Positions 1-10,043 of a stretch of DNA of 45,260 nt are shown here, piece after piece; the stretch's first letter is position 1, and the number at the start of each line of letters is the position of its first letter. The translations under genes were made by a program, and so were the position numbers. Location: positions 1-45,260 of IMG/VR virus record IMGVR_UViG_3300033388_005395. One strand, given 5' to 3'. This stretch comes from a virus. The notes beneath the pieces were generated by a model, which ran no database searches, was not told the origin of the DNA, and worked only from the letters and a program-made list of their open reading frames with translations.

Positions 1-18
1 CCATTTTTTTTTTTTTTT
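1..18. other. Poly-T run at the window edge
   Basis: Fifteen T residues (4-18) lie directly against the stop codon of the giant minus-strand gene. On the minus strand this is an A-run that leads into an ATG at 4-2 with no ribosome site near it. It could be a genuine homopolymer between genes or an assembly-end artefact; the window alone cannot decide. Confidence 0.3.
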
Positions 19-3000
19 AAGGAAGCCCGTTGATTGCATTTGTGATTTTTTTCGTTAATCCAACAGCATCAATTTCGTTCCATTGGTCTATAGACATATA
101 GGTATTGTCAATCACACGCCTGAAAGCACCTTTAGATATTTCAATATCCAACTTGTGTGAAAGCTCGCTTACCAATATTGTATCGGTATTAATATCTATG
201 CCACTAATTGAGCCCAGTTTAACCTGGTCATTTTTTTTGCCAGCAAAAATCTTTCTAATTTGTTTAATTAATACAGCGCCAAATTCTTTTCGTTCTGTAA
301 AGGTTTTTTTGCCGCTCTTTGCATCAATCTTAGGGCCAATATATTCAGGAAGAGACTCTTCAATAGATTCAAAATCTTCAATCTCACCCTGATTTTCAGA
401 TATATCCCTCTCAAGTTTTCGCTTATCAGACGACAAGGTTGCCTGATTCGTCCGATGAGCGCCTTCAAGAAGATGTAATCTTTCAATATCAGAACGTAAA
501 CCAACAAGCTGGATTATCCTTTCGTCACCAGACGCCAAAGCAGCAGCCATTTCATACTGGCTGGATTCAGAAACATCCTCGATAGACCTTACGTTTTTAT
601 CACCGACAAAAGCCTGGTCTATAAACTTTGATTTCCTGGCAACCATCTGCCATAAAGTTGCGTCATAACTCCCCTTCGTGGCATATCGCTTTAAAACAAC
701 CTCTGTGTTTTGATTTCCTTGCCTAACAATTCGGCCATCCGGTTGCTCGACATCTGCCGGATACCATGGCGCATCTAAATAATGTAAATGCGTTAATCTG
801 TTTTGGACATTAACACCGGTACCCATTTTCTTTGCAGAACCAAGTAGAATCCTTTTTTTTCCGTCCCGCACAAGCTTGAACAAGGTCTGTTTTTGTGGAG
901 CAGTTTTATAATCATCAATCCATCCAATATGTTTTGTAGGAATATTAGCGGTTTTAAGACGTTTCATCAAAAATGCCTTAGAATCAAAACCCCTGCGTTC
1001 TATTACACCGCTCCCAAACCCATTGTTATAAAAACATATTTGAACACCGCCTTTTATTGGCGATTTTTTGGTTAAGCCATATTCTGTTGAATAGGTTAAA
1101 TCTTTTGTTGCTTTGTATGTTTCTATAATTCCATCAATCCATTTATTTAATTTGCTTTCCGGATCATTAATCGCTTTCCGATCAACGAAACGCATATCAA
1201 TAGAAGCTAATTTACCATCAGTTATGATATTAATGATTGGATCTGGGTTCCCTGGTTGCCCTAGAGATGGTTTCCATGCTCGGCTGGTCTCTATCCTTGG
1301 TTGCAACACTTCGTCCTGGTACTTTTTAAGAGCTTCGTTCTTTGGTGCAAGGACTATCTCAGCCGCACCGTCTTTGATTTTTGGGCGTTCAACTCTCGTC
1401 CCCAATTGAGAATCCGTTAAAACATCCATAAACATTCTAATGCGTGACATCAATTCAGGGATATTGACAAATCTCGAAAACCTTTCTACTGGCTCATAGC
1501 TGCCTGATGCTGTCATTTCATAGCTGGTTGCCGGTTCTCCGAACATATTTGCCCAGGCATCAAAATGGTTTATGCCATCCTCTTCCATTGCTCCTTGATC
1601 GAAAAATCTTTGCAAAGAATATAATTCGCCAAGAGTGTTAACGATAGGAGTGCCGGAAGCAAAAGCATGTGATCTGCCACGGTGTTGTTTTTCCATCCAA
1701 AGTGTCTTTATGTAAAGATCAATCGCTCTTCTTGAACCTTGGGGGTCAATTCCTTTCATCTGCCTATTTGTAGAAAAATCCAACTTTCTGAACTCATGCG
1801 CTTCATCCACGAACATAAAATCAGTGCCAAGCTCCTCAAAAGAAACAACATTATCACCATCTGAACGTAAAGAATTAAAGCGTTGTTCTGCCTGTTCAAT
1901 TCTTTTTTCCATCCGCTTGATCTTCATTTTTGGTTCGCCTTCATCTTTCATCTCTGATAGGGAGAACCGCATTTGTTCCAGAAATTCATCACGAACAGGC
2001 GCCAAAGTTTCCTCTTTGACACCCAGCATACCAAAGCTTGGATGAGTTAAAATAACAGCATCAGGGTCATTCAAAGTTGCTTGAGCTACAAATCGTTTTC
2101 TATTTTCTGTGTAGAAGTTTTTTTCATCTGCTACCAGAATGTTCGCCATAGGATAAAGCTCTTGAAACTCTTGAGCAAACTGACCAAGCATGTGCTTAGG
2201 TACAACATAAAGAGGCTTATTGATCATCCCCAACCGTCGCATTTCCATGCCGGCAGAGATCATAATAAAGGTTTTACCGGCACCCACGGCATGGGCCATA
2301 TAAGTATTGCCTGTTTGCAATATTCGCCAAATAACACGTTTCTGGTGATCGTATGGGGTAAAGTATTGGCTCATCCCCGGAAGCGTTAAATGTGAACCAT
2401 CAAACTCCCTGCCTTTGATAGTGTTTATTTTTGTATTGTAAATATTCAGCAATATGCCCGCTCTGTCAGCATCTTCCCACGCCCATGAGTTGAATCGCTG
2501 TCTTATCTTTTTAGCAACTTCATTGGCAGCGGCAGTAGCCTCTGCATCAAAGATAGTTTTTCTACTTCCGCCTTCCTCAATGGTATATGTAATCCTGATA
2601 GTCCTATTATTTAAAACAGAGTCCAATATTTCATTAGCTCCACGCTCCTTCGTGCCCCATTCACTGGTGGCCCCTCTTAGCTCTTGAGGTGAATAGCCTT
2701 GCTTGTTTCCATATCGCTGCCAGCTTGGTCTTGTATCTGCCCTGGGTAATACTCTCCATGAATTATCAATCGGCTGGTATGTAACTTCCGTGTTTGGCAG
2801 TTCAAGAACGTCTGTGGCGAACTGGCTGTAATAATCGAGAGGAATCCATGTAGCTCCGGGAGTTATTGTGATCTGCTTAGGCTCTAATGGCTCAGGCTGT
2901 GCTTTCTCTAAAGCCAAGACATTTCGCTTAAATGCGGGATCTGTTTTTGCAGCAATTCTCGCTTCCTCAAGTTTTTTTACAACATTTCCAGATAGATATT

Positions 3001-6000
3001 CGTCCGCCATCAAATAACCGGAACCATCAGGCGTGTCATAAATTAAATCTCCAAGAGCTGCTATAACCTCTTCGCTGGATTTATTAACTGTCTTTGCGAC
3101 ATGATTAATATCAAGCTTGCCTATTGCATCTAATGAAACAGCTAATGCATCAGGAATAGACTTGATTTTCGGCACAGTCGGCTTGTTTATTGTCCTGTCT
3201 TGTAAAACCCTTGATTTAATAACTTCGCCGTCTTGCGTAATCTTTTCCAAAGCCATGACCAATGACGATTCACAATCTATGCGAAGAATTGCTTCATTTT
3301 TATACTTACGATATTCAACTTTCTCGGTTGTGCCATCTTCATTATGCTTGGTCCGCATTGTGCTGGTAAATGCGAGGATATGACCATGCTTTTTTACAAA
3401 TTTGTTATATTCTCTATTGAGAACTTTTAAGGTTTTCTCCCAATCACCATTTTCAAGCTGAGACTTATGGGAAAGCTTTAAGGCGTCTCTTAACTTGATA
3501 TAGCTCTTTAGGAATCCCGTTGTTTTTGTTGTGATGTTCTTATGGATTGAACCGACAGGAACCCCGGAACCAAAGTCAACCTTCATAACAACGCCTTTAT
3601 CAGAAAGATAGATCCCGCCTTCCTTCTTGTTTTTCGGGTCGAAATCCCTCTCGATAACAGCCTTCTCGTTGTATTTTTCTTTAATCTTGGTTGAAACTTT
3701 TTGATATACGTTAGCCGGTAGCTTTTTTACGGCTTGTGCAAAAAGGTCTTCTATTTTGCCCTCGATGGGTTTTACTGTGTATTGCTTCGCTCCATACATA
3801 GAGCCTTCAAGAGAATGTTCGCCAAGTACCATTCCTGGATGATTAACAAAATACTCGTTGATCAGGGATGTATTATCACCAATTGCAATCTCATCTTGCC
3901 CTGCCCATGCTTCGCCTTTTTGCTTTGCCCCTTCTTCTCGCTTTTGAAGGAATAAAACATCTGTGACAACCTCAGTCCCTGCACTTTCAAGGAATGCTGT
4001 TTGAGGCAGCCTTATCGCTCCTAATAAGTCTGCTCTGCCAGCCATGTATTGCCTGGCCTTGTCAGCTTTTGAATCCATTGTATATCGACTGGTTACAAAA
4101 ACCAAAAGACCGCCCGGCTTTACTCGATCAATTGTTTTGGCAAAAAAGAAATTATGTAAGGAAAATCTGTGCTTCCTGTATTCCGGATCTCCAAGGATTT
4201 TAGTTGAACCAAAGGGAGGATTGCCTATGGCAGCATCAAAGAAATTTTTAGGGAATGCTTGATTGACGAAATCTGCTTGCAGAATGTTTTGAGTCGGATA
4301 TAATAGCTTTGCTATGTTGGCCGAAATCGGGTCCATCTCAATTCCGGTATAGTTTGACGTTTTCCGCATTTTGGCTGGGAGCAAACCAATAAAATTTCCT
4401 ATGCCCATGCCAGGCTCAAGAATTTTTCCACCTTTAAACCCCATCCTGCCAAGAGCATTGTAAATAGATTTGATTATTGGTTCGTTTGTGTAGTGAGCAT
4501 ACTGTGTGCTTTTTGCTGCGGGTTTTATTTCTTCAGGGGTTAGAAGTTTGATAAGTCGTTTTACAGGTGCTTCCCATCCGCTTTCTGACCAACCTGTCTT
4601 GACTTCACCAAATTGTGTATATCCAGGGAACATCTTGTTCGCTAATTCGGATGCACCCCACCCTACATATTTTGCGAGGATTGCTTGTTCTTTTGGTGTA
4701 GCAGGTCTTTTTTCGTTATTTATTTTCTTAAGTAATTCAATAGCATCAAGGTTATTATTCGCTGCATCTTTCCAACTTCCTTCACGCTTTAGTGAACCTG
4801 GTTTTATTGTATAGTCGGATCTTTGAAGTCCAGAAATGTTTCCAGTGTCTCGTCCCAGATTCTCTTTAGCGACATCTCCATTTCTTGCACCTGCGCTATC
4901 GGGTCTTTTTTGTCTGTCTCTACCTCGCTGTGTTTTGTCACCGCTTTTGCCCACTCTTCCTTGTACACCGCCATCATCTGTTCCTCTGTCTCTTTCAGGA
5001 ACTTCGGCAGAGCGAGATTCTTTTTCAACTCCTGATACGTCTTTGGCGCTTTCTCCTGCAATGCGTCCTGTATCATCTGCTTTCGCTGTTTCTTGTGGTT
5101 TTTCCCTTCCAGTGTTATTGGTAACATCTTTGCCCTCCTTGCCTATTTCCTCTTTGACAAACCTCTCAATATACGGCTTGCCTTTTGGAGATAGATTTGA
5201 CAGCGCAATCTGGATAAACTCTTTGCCCGATTTTCCAGAAGCAACAACTTCATCCCATGCATATTTTAACAGAGGTTCGATCTCTTTGTAAAGACTTTTA
5301 TCAATTTCTTTGGTAGAAAACGAGCCTCTTTCGCCAAGAATTTTGTTGATATCCTTAAAAGCTCCAAGGGCATTATTAAGATGATCAGCGGTTTCCCTGG
5401 CTTTTTGTTTTGCGGTTGGTCCCTGGTTGCTCTCCTCGATTTCCTCAACCTGGCGATCCAACTCGGCAAGCAGTTCGTCTGCGGTCATTTCGGAAGCGAG
5501 CTTGTCTGCCGTAGCTTTTTCAGGCGCAAGCTTTTTTTCAAGCAAAGCATCGAACTCCGCTTTTTCTTGGGTTGTTAAATAATCGACACGGCCTCTGTTG
5601 TATAACTCCCTGGGAGTATCAGGCTTGAATTTCTCCCCTTGTGGGCCTATTGGCCTTGGCGCATGGCTCTTAAACTTTCCATCAGCAGACATAAGATATC
5701 TGCCGTTTTCGTCTTCATAAATCTTGTCTCCGTTGGTATTTAAACCTATCTCATCAACCTCCTTTCCTGTGTCCTCTGACGGCTTTGCTTCGGGAGGCTT
5801 AGGGGTTGTAGCCTTTACAGCCTCTGGATTATAAATAAACTCGTTTTCAACTCCTTGCGCCTGATGATCGGGATGTAATCTTATTTCAGAGGCCGGGACT
5901 TCCTTGGAAAGCATTATTGTTTCATTTGTTATCCCACGTTTTATAAGATCATTCGCATAGAAATTGGCAACCTCTCTATCTGCCGCTACAAAATCCCCAG

Positions 6001-8356
6001 GTTCAATTTTCCCTTTTGTGCCTGCCGGAATAGCACGATAAACTGTTATGGTTTTATCGGCTTCCATGTTTTTAATATCAGCATAAGATTTTGTATCTTT
6101 TGTTTTAGCAATTCGGATGCTATTTATTTTGGGGGATCTGTCTTTCCCTGGCTGCTCACTTTCAATTTCTGCTTTTGTCGGAATTTCAACCTTTTCACCC
6201 GCAACCGCTTTCTCATATTCAGCCAGATTGGTCATTTCATGTTTGGCAGGATCGTAAACTACTGTGCTTTTTGTGTCTAATTCGTTGACTAATGGGATAG
6301 GTGTTTTGTTTGGCCTTTCTTGCATATCGATAAATTCAACGGATTTCTTTTCAACACCCACCGGCTCAAGAGCTACATCTGTCTTGGGCTCGGTAGGTGC
6401 TGGCTTGACCGCCTTTTCTTTAGCGCCCTCCGGCAAATAATCTGCAATCGTCTCGTCAAATATCTGTTTAAAGGTTCTATTGTAATTATTCTCTATATAC
6501 GGCCTTTCCTGTGATATCTGCATGGAAAAATCTTCTGTAAAATCATCAAGAGCGTCTTCAGGAACACCGGCTTTTTTTGCCTTGTCTCTGGCTTCGTCAA
6601 CAAATGCCATGGAAGCTTCAACCATATCGTTTTCATAGCGTGTCTGTAGATCTTCGTGTTGTGCTTTTAAGGCGACAATTTCTTTCTTAATCTCTTTTTT
6701 ACGGGCAACATCCTCTTTTTTGCGGCTGGATTTCAGGGCTTTAAGCTCGTTGTTAAGATCGTCAATCGCACCAGTATTTTCAGCTTTGACGGCCTCAACA
6801 TGATTCATCATCTGGCCCCACATTTCATTCTCATCCGCAGGAGTTATATCCCAACCTTTTTTGGACTTATGCTTGGGCTTTGTTGTTTCTGTAACAGGCT
6901 TTTTAATCTCTTTAGCTTCCTGCGCTGGAAGGCCCCTGTTTTCAAGCTCCTGTTGAAGCATCCCCAGATTTTGAGTTTGTTTCGCTGACAGACCTCTTGC
7001 GGCTTGTGTGCTTTCAAGGTTGTTTATGCGCTTTGAAATATCATTATCGGTAAGATCGTTCAGCCATTTTGGAGCAGGAGCAGCTTCTTTTTCAAGCATC
7101 TCATCTTCATAGGCGGCTGCGGCTTCTTCGGCATCCAGGGAGGACTCGGCTCCGGCAAAAGTATCAGCAGCAGCAGGTTCTTCTTTCTCTCCGGTCAAGA
7201 GTTCTTTGGCAGTTACATCTTGTTCGTCTTCGCTTAGAAGGGTGTCACGGGCTGCGGATTTCTTGGGAGATAAACCGTCAACCGGTTCGGATATGTCTAT
7301 GGGTAAGCTATTGTCAATCTGGCCATGAGCGTAATGCAACCAAAGGTTAGCTATCGGTTTATCTTTATTATCTTCCTGCGCGCTGATGACCCCAGCTACA
7401 GCGTTAACCGCATCGCGCCTTTTGCTTTCTTCTACGCTTGGATCGGTTAAACCTTTTAAAAGCCTATTAGCCTGAACATTCTGATATGTACCGCCAGCGG
7501 TACCGCTGACTATAGTCATAATGGCGGTAGGAGCAATAACGCTCATAGCCTCTTTTATCGGCTGAGCATCAGGTCTGATATTGTATGCTTTTTCAACAGT
7601 AGCCTCGCCATATTGTTGGCCGATTTCAGTAAGAACCTCTGTAGGCAACGTCTTTAAAAGAAGTTGTTTCCCGAACCTTCCTATTGTTGACTTAAGAAGT
7701 TGTTTTGCACCTGCTTTTGCAAGTGGGATGGTAGGCGCTAACGGGCCAAGCAGTCTGAGAAGCGCCATGTTTCCAATAGTTTCACCAGTGGTTTCAATGC
7801 CGCCTGTAATATAGGGCGCTGCTCCCGGGTCTATTCCCTGTTGTTCAGCCGTTTCTTTTGTTTGTTGCGCTTGAGACAGGCCAAACATTGCAGGCGTTAA
7901 AACATACGATGCTATCTTTAATGCTCCGCCCACAGGACGCGCCCCTGGAACCGGCAAAAACATTATTCCTGTTCCTAAAGCATTCAATGCCATTGGAATA
8001 GCAGCAGAAACAGTGGTCATTTCGCCAGCCTGATAAAAAGCCCCTCTTTCTTTCCTCTCTTCGCCCTCACGTCCCCAGTCAGCCAGTTTTTTACCAGACT
8101 CTATTCCTAAAAATTGACCTGCTTGGCCAACCATTTCAGGAAGTCTATGCTTTATGCCGGAGACAAAGCCTTTGCCATAATCAACGGCCGGAGACATGAA
8201 GGAGCGTTCTTCCGGCTCCCTCCCTTGAGCATAACTCTTCGCATCAACCAACTCACCCTCCCCAAAATCATCAAGAGAAAGCTGTTTGCCACCAGAAGGA
8301 TAAACATCTTGCAGCTCGTTTTCTTCAAAATCGTCTATGGTTAGTTGTCTTGGCAT
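17..8356 (-). CDS. Giant polyvalent phage protein: hydrophobic N-terminus, ART-like segment, N6-adenine methylase, SNF2-type helicase
   Basis: A 2779-residue protein, the last late gene in the window. Two copies of an L-x-x-DDF-x-x-x-E-L motif open it (about residues 5-14 and 26-35), followed by hydrophobic stretches near 113-165, 190-215 and 270-290 and an acidic, coiled-coil-rich region to about 620. Residues about 765-850 (ITVYRAIPAG... to FIYNP) resemble phage ADP-ribosyltransferase-like domains. A charged linker leads to a methylase: YVGWGA near 1235, AdoMet site LEPGMG at 1313-1318, catalytic NPPF at 1379-1382. A superfamily II helicase follows: GAGKT at 2025-2029, DEAH at 2184-2187, motif VI GRIVRQ near 2541. 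This order matches the 'polyvalent proteins' of phages and conjugative elements, including P1 DarB, which is packaged, injected and protects incoming DNA from restriction. The membrane-like N-terminus and late position fit packaging or ejection. Anti-restriction is inferred by family; the domains are seen directly. Confidence 0.9.
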   Translation of the reverse strand: MPRQLTIDDFEENELQDVYPSGGKQLSLDDFGEGELVDAKSYAQGREPEERSFMSPAVDYGKGFVSGIKHRLPEMVGQAGQFLGIESGKKLADWGREGEERKERGAFYQAGEMTTVSAAIPMALNALGTGIMFLPVPGARPVGGALKIASYVLTPAMFGLSQAQQTKETAEQQGIDPGAAPYITGGIETTGETIGNMALLRLLGPLAPTIPLAKAGAKQLLKSTIGRFGKQLLLKTLPTEVLTEIGQQYGEATVEKAYNIRPDAQPIKEAMSVIAPTAIMTIVSGTAGGTYQNVQANRLLKGLTDPSVEESKRRDAVNAVAGVISAQEDNKDKPIANLWLHYAHGQIDNSLPIDISEPVDGLSPKKSAARDTLLSEDEQDVTAKELLTGEKEEPAAADTFAGAESSLDAEEAAAAYEDEMLEKEAAPAPKWLNDLTDNDISKRINNLESTQAARGLSAKQTQNLGMLQQELENRGLPAQEAKEIKKPVTETTKPKHKSKKGWDITPADENEMWGQMMNHVEAVKAENTGAIDDLNNELKALKSSRKKEDVARKKEIKKEIVALKAQHEDLQTRYENDMVEASMAFVDEARDKAKKAGVPEDALDDFTEDFSMQISQERPYIENNYNRTFKQIFDETIADYLPEGAKEKAVKPAPTEPKTDVALEPVGVEKKSVEFIDMQERPNKTPIPLVNELDTKSTVVYDPAKHEMTNLAEYEKAVAGEKVEIPTKAEIESEQPGKDRSPKINSIRIAKTKDTKSYADIKNMEADKTITVYRAIPAGTKGKIEPGDFVAADREVANFYANDLIKRGITNETIMLSKEVPASEIRLHPDHQAQGVENEFIYNPEAVKATTPKPPEAKPSEDTGKEVDEIGLNTNGDKIYEDENGRYLMSADGKFKSHAPRPIGPQGEKFKPDTPRELYNRGRVDYLTTQEKAEFDALLEKKLAPEKATADKLASEMTADELLAELDRQVEEIEESNQGPTAKQKARETADHLNNALGAFKDINKILGERGSFSTKEIDKSLYKEIEPLLKYAWDEVVASGKSGKEFIQIALSNLSPKGKPYIERFVKEEIGKEGKDVTNNTGREKPQETAKADDTGRIAGESAKDVSGVEKESRSAEVPERDRGTDDGGVQGRVGKSGDKTQRGRDRQKRPDSAGARNGDVAKENLGRDTGNISGLQRSDYTIKPGSLKREGSWKDAANNNLDAIELLKKINNEKRPATPKEQAILAKYVGWGASELANKMFPGYTQFGEVKTGWSESGWEAPVKRLIKLLTPEEIKPAAKSTQYAHYTNEPIIKSIYNALGRMGFKGGKILEPGMGIGNFIGLLPAKMRKTSNYTGIEMDPISANIAKLLYPTQNILQADFVNQAFPKNFFDAAIGNPPFGSTKILGDPEYRKHRFSLHNFFFAKTIDRVKPGGLLVFVTSRYTMDSKADKARQYMAGRADLLGAIRLPQTAFLESAGTEVVTDVLFLQKREEGAKQKGEAWAGQDEIAIGDNTSLINEYFVNHPGMVLGEHSLEGSMYGAKQYTVKPIEGKIEDLFAQAVKKLPANVYQKVSTKIKEKYNEKAVIERDFDPKNKKEGGIYLSDKGVVMKVDFGSGVPVGSIHKNITTKTTGFLKSYIKLRDALKLSHKSQLENGDWEKTLKVLNREYNKFVKKHGHILAFTSTMRTKHNEDGTTEKVEYRKYKNEAILRIDCESSLVMALEKITQDGEVIKSRVLQDRTINKPTVPKIKSIPDALAVSLDAIGKLDINHVAKTVNKSSEEVIAALGDLIYDTPDGSGYLMADEYLSGNVVKKLEEARIAAKTDPAFKRNVLALEKAQPEPLEPKQITITPGATWIPLDYYSQFATDVLELPNTEVTYQPIDNSWRVLPRADTRPSWQRYGNKQGYSPQELRGATSEWGTKERGANEILDSVLNNRTIRITYTIEEGGSRKTIFDAEATAAANEVAKKIRQRFNSWAWEDADRAGILLNIYNTKINTIKGREFDGSHLTLPGMSQYFTPYDHQKRVIWRILQTGNTYMAHAVGAGKTFIMISAGMEMRRLGMINKPLYVVPKHMLGQFAQEFQELYPMANILVADEKNFYTENRKRFVAQATLNDPDAVILTHPSFGMLGVKEETLAPVRDEFLEQMRFSLSEMKDEGEPKMKIKRMEKRIEQAEQRFNSLRSDGDNVVSFEELGTDFMFVDEAHEFRKLDFSTNRQMKGIDPQGSRRAIDLYIKTLWMEKQHRGRSHAFASGTPIVNTLGELYSLQRFFDQGAMEEDGINHFDAWANMFGEPATSYEMTASGSYEPVERFSRFVNIPELMSRIRMFMDVLTDSQLGTRVERPKIKDGAAEIVLAPKNEALKKYQDEVLQPRIETSRAWKPSLGQPGNPDPIINIITDGKLASIDMRFVDRKAINDPESKLNKWIDGIIETYKATKDLTYSTEYGLTKKSPIKGGVQICFYNNGFGSGVIERRGFDSKAFLMKRLKTANIPTKHIGWIDDYKTAPQKQTLFKLVRDGKKRILLGSAKKMGTGVNVQNRLTHLHYLDAPWYPADVEQPDGRIVRQGNQNTEVVLKRYATKGSYDATLWQMVARKSKFIDQAFVGDKNVRSIEDVSESSQYEMAAALASGDERIIQLVGLRSDIERLHLLEGAHRTNQATLSSDKRKLERDISENQGEIEDFESIEESLPEYIGPKIDAKSGKKTFTERKEFGAVLIKQIRKIFAGKKNDQVKLGSISGIDINTDTILVSELSHKLDIEISKGAFRRVIDNTYMSIDQWNEIDAVGLTKKITNAINGLP

Positions 8357-8360
8357 ATTG

Positions 8361-9638
8361 TTACCGGCTGTTTATCTGAAATCGTCGAAGTGAACCGTCT
8401 GGATTTCTTGAGCTTCTATTGTCTTCCTGCTCGCCTCCCATCAAAGGCTTTTTGCCTTGTCGGTCTAAAAATGCCTTCCCGGCAGCATTGAAATATACTG
8501 TTTGCCCTTCGTATGGCCCCGGCTTATTAACAACAAGCTTTCTGACCATCTCCTTGCTTTTAGGGTCTGGTTGATAGTCAGGATCTACCCTTGATTTATA
8601 GTCTGCTCTAAGCCTGTTTTCTTCAAGCATAATACCTTCTTCGGAAACATCACTCCCGTATGTTTCGCGATACGTTTTTATGCCCTTTTCAACAGCAGTG
8701 TACATGCTTTTATTCATGGCTATTTGGTCTTTTTTCGTCTTACGGCCTTCTTTCACTCGTTTCGCGTCGGCCTCTTTCTTTTCAACATCGGCCATCTTCC
8801 CTCGGCGTTCTAAGCCAGCTTTTTCGCCAGCCGCTTTAGCCTTCCGATATTCAGGTGATCGAAAAACCAGATCAGATTCAACGACTTGTCCAGTTCTTAC
8901 GTCAAAGCCTTTTACAACTTCCCCCGTTTTAGTATCTTTCCATGTCTCACGCATTGCCCCGTTTTTATCGAGGAAGGTAAAATAATAAACTTCTTTTTTG
9001 CCATCTGGAGTTTTCCAAACATCTCGTTTTAAAATCGCTTTATTATTCCATACCCTTCTTTTCTCCTGAAAAGTTTTATCTACCTCCTGATACGCCTTGC
9101 TGAAATTTTGAGCCATAACAACAGCTTGGTCATAAGGCACGGCGTCCATGGTATATTCTTCATTGGTTCTTTGATCTTTCATTATCCATTGCGCACGATT
9201 ATCAGGATTCACACGCACAAACTCTTGATTATCAGGCATGAAATTGTATATTGGGGCAAGAATTTCCGCTGCTCTAACGGGATCGCCTTGGTCGGCATAT
9301 ATCTTTCCGCTTGAGAGCATATTGTCGAGGTTTGCCTGATTTGCCTTTCGTTGATTGTCCTCTTTAACAAGCATATTGTTTTGGTAGCCAACATCGGCAT
9401 TCAATGCCTGTTGAACCTTCGTCTGCGCGCTCAGATAATCGGTATAATTAAAATCCTTAGCCTTACGATCAGGCTCCTTTCCCTGTTGGACCATTGGGAT
9501 ATATTTCTCTATATTCGCCTCGCTTCGCAGCTTCTTTTCCCTGTCTTCCTGCCTGCCCTGCTCTTGATTGACCATCATAAAGGTTCGGGCAAGGTTCATA
9601 CCCATATTTCCTATTTGCATACCTTCTTGATAAGACAT
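8361..9638 (-). CDS. Putative internal virion / structural protein
   Basis: A 425-residue protein ending 4 nt before the giant polyvalent gene and probably co-translated with it. The N-terminus (MSYQEGMQIGNMG) is followed by a largely alpha-helical, Q/N/K/E-rich sequence. A strongly charged, coiled-coil-like stretch lies around residues 265-310, and there is a polar C-terminal tail. No enzymatic motif, signal peptide or membrane segment is visible. Its place among late structural genes beside a putative ejected protein suggests an internal capsid or ejection protein, but I do not recognise a named family and the role is inferred from position only. The upstream 72 nt separate it from a divergently oriented lipoprotein gene. 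Confidence 0.7.
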   Translation of the reverse strand: MSYQEGMQIGNMGMNLARTFMMVNQEQGRQEDREKKLRSEANIEKYIPMVQQGKEPDRKAKDFNYTDYLSAQTKVQQALNADVGYQNNMLVKEDNQRKANQANLDNMLSSGKIYADQGDPVRAAEILAPIYNFMPDNQEFVRVNPDNRAQWIMKDQRTNEEYTMDAVPYDQAVVMAQNFSKAYQEVDKTFQEKRRVWNNKAILKRDVWKTPDGKKEVYYFTFLDKNGAMRETWKDTKTGEVVKGFDVRTGQVVESDLVFRSPEYRKAKAAGEKAGLERRGKMADVEKKEADAKRVKEGRKTKKDQIAMNKSMYTAVEKGIKTYRETYGSDVSEEGIMLEENRLRADYKSRVDPDYQPDPKSKEMVRKLVVNKPGPYEGQTVYFNAAGKAFLDRQGKKPLMGGEQEDNRSSRNPDGSLRRFQINSR

Positions 9639-9710
9639 TTTTATTTATCCTTTTTTATTTGCGTTTTTATTGCCACCGTGTTAGAAATCCTTACGATAAA
9701 GGAGGAATCT

Positions 9711-10043
9711 ATGATTAAGAAGCTCGCTTCAATCGTTTTTCTGCTCTTTGTTATTGGCTGTGCTACAACCCCAAACCTCAAGCAACTTAATTCCCTTCAA
9801 CCTGGCATTACCAAAACCGAGCTGGTTCAACGGTTTGGAGAGCCAATAAGTACTGAATATGTTGATGACTGTTATATTTTATATTATTCAATGTTTGTTC
9901 CTAACACTCTCGGAGTGACTCAAGGTTATCATTTCTTTTTTAATAATCACGGCAATCTTACCTCATGGAAATATATAAAAACTGAAGGCAAAGGCGATAG
10001 CAAAACAGGGGTCATCGTCCAGTTGCCACTGCCATCACGATAA
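9711..10043 (+). CDS. BamE/SmpA-like lipoprotein (moron in the late operon)
   Basis: A 110-residue lipoprotein read against the surrounding late genes. The start ATG at 9711 is chosen because AAAGGAGG lies at 9698-9705 and a typical lipoprotein signal follows: two lysines, a hydrophobic core and a lipobox ending VIGC, with the lipidated Cys at about residue 17. An upstream in-frame extension exists but lacks a ribosome site. The mature part begins with a BamE/SmpA/OmlA-like motif (L-QPGITKTELVQRFGEP), seen in outer-membrane lipoproteins, and ends in a basic-polar tail. The 3' end overlaps the opposing gene at 10035 by 9 nt. Opposite orientation inside a structural operon is the signature of a moron, possibly expressed in the lysogen to alter the envelope; spanin-like function is an alternative. 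The family call is from the motif; the role is inferred. Confidence 0.75.
   Translation: MIKKLASIVFLLFVIGCATTPNLKQLNSLQPGITKTELVQRFGEPISTEYVDDCYILYYSMFVPNTLGVTQGYHFFFNNHGNLTSWKYIKTEGKGDSKTGVIVQLPLPSR

Noticed and set aside
4836-5291. 151-codon plus-strand frame inside the giant gene
   Set aside because: It is antisense to a continuous, motif-bearing coding frame, has Ser/Leu/Pro-rich chance composition and no ribosome site.
9670-9697. TTGCCA / TACGAT promoter for the lipoprotein gene
   Set aside because: Spacing is acceptable (16 nt), but transcription would start at about 9704, inside the ribosome site, leaving it incomplete. The real promoter is probably further upstream.
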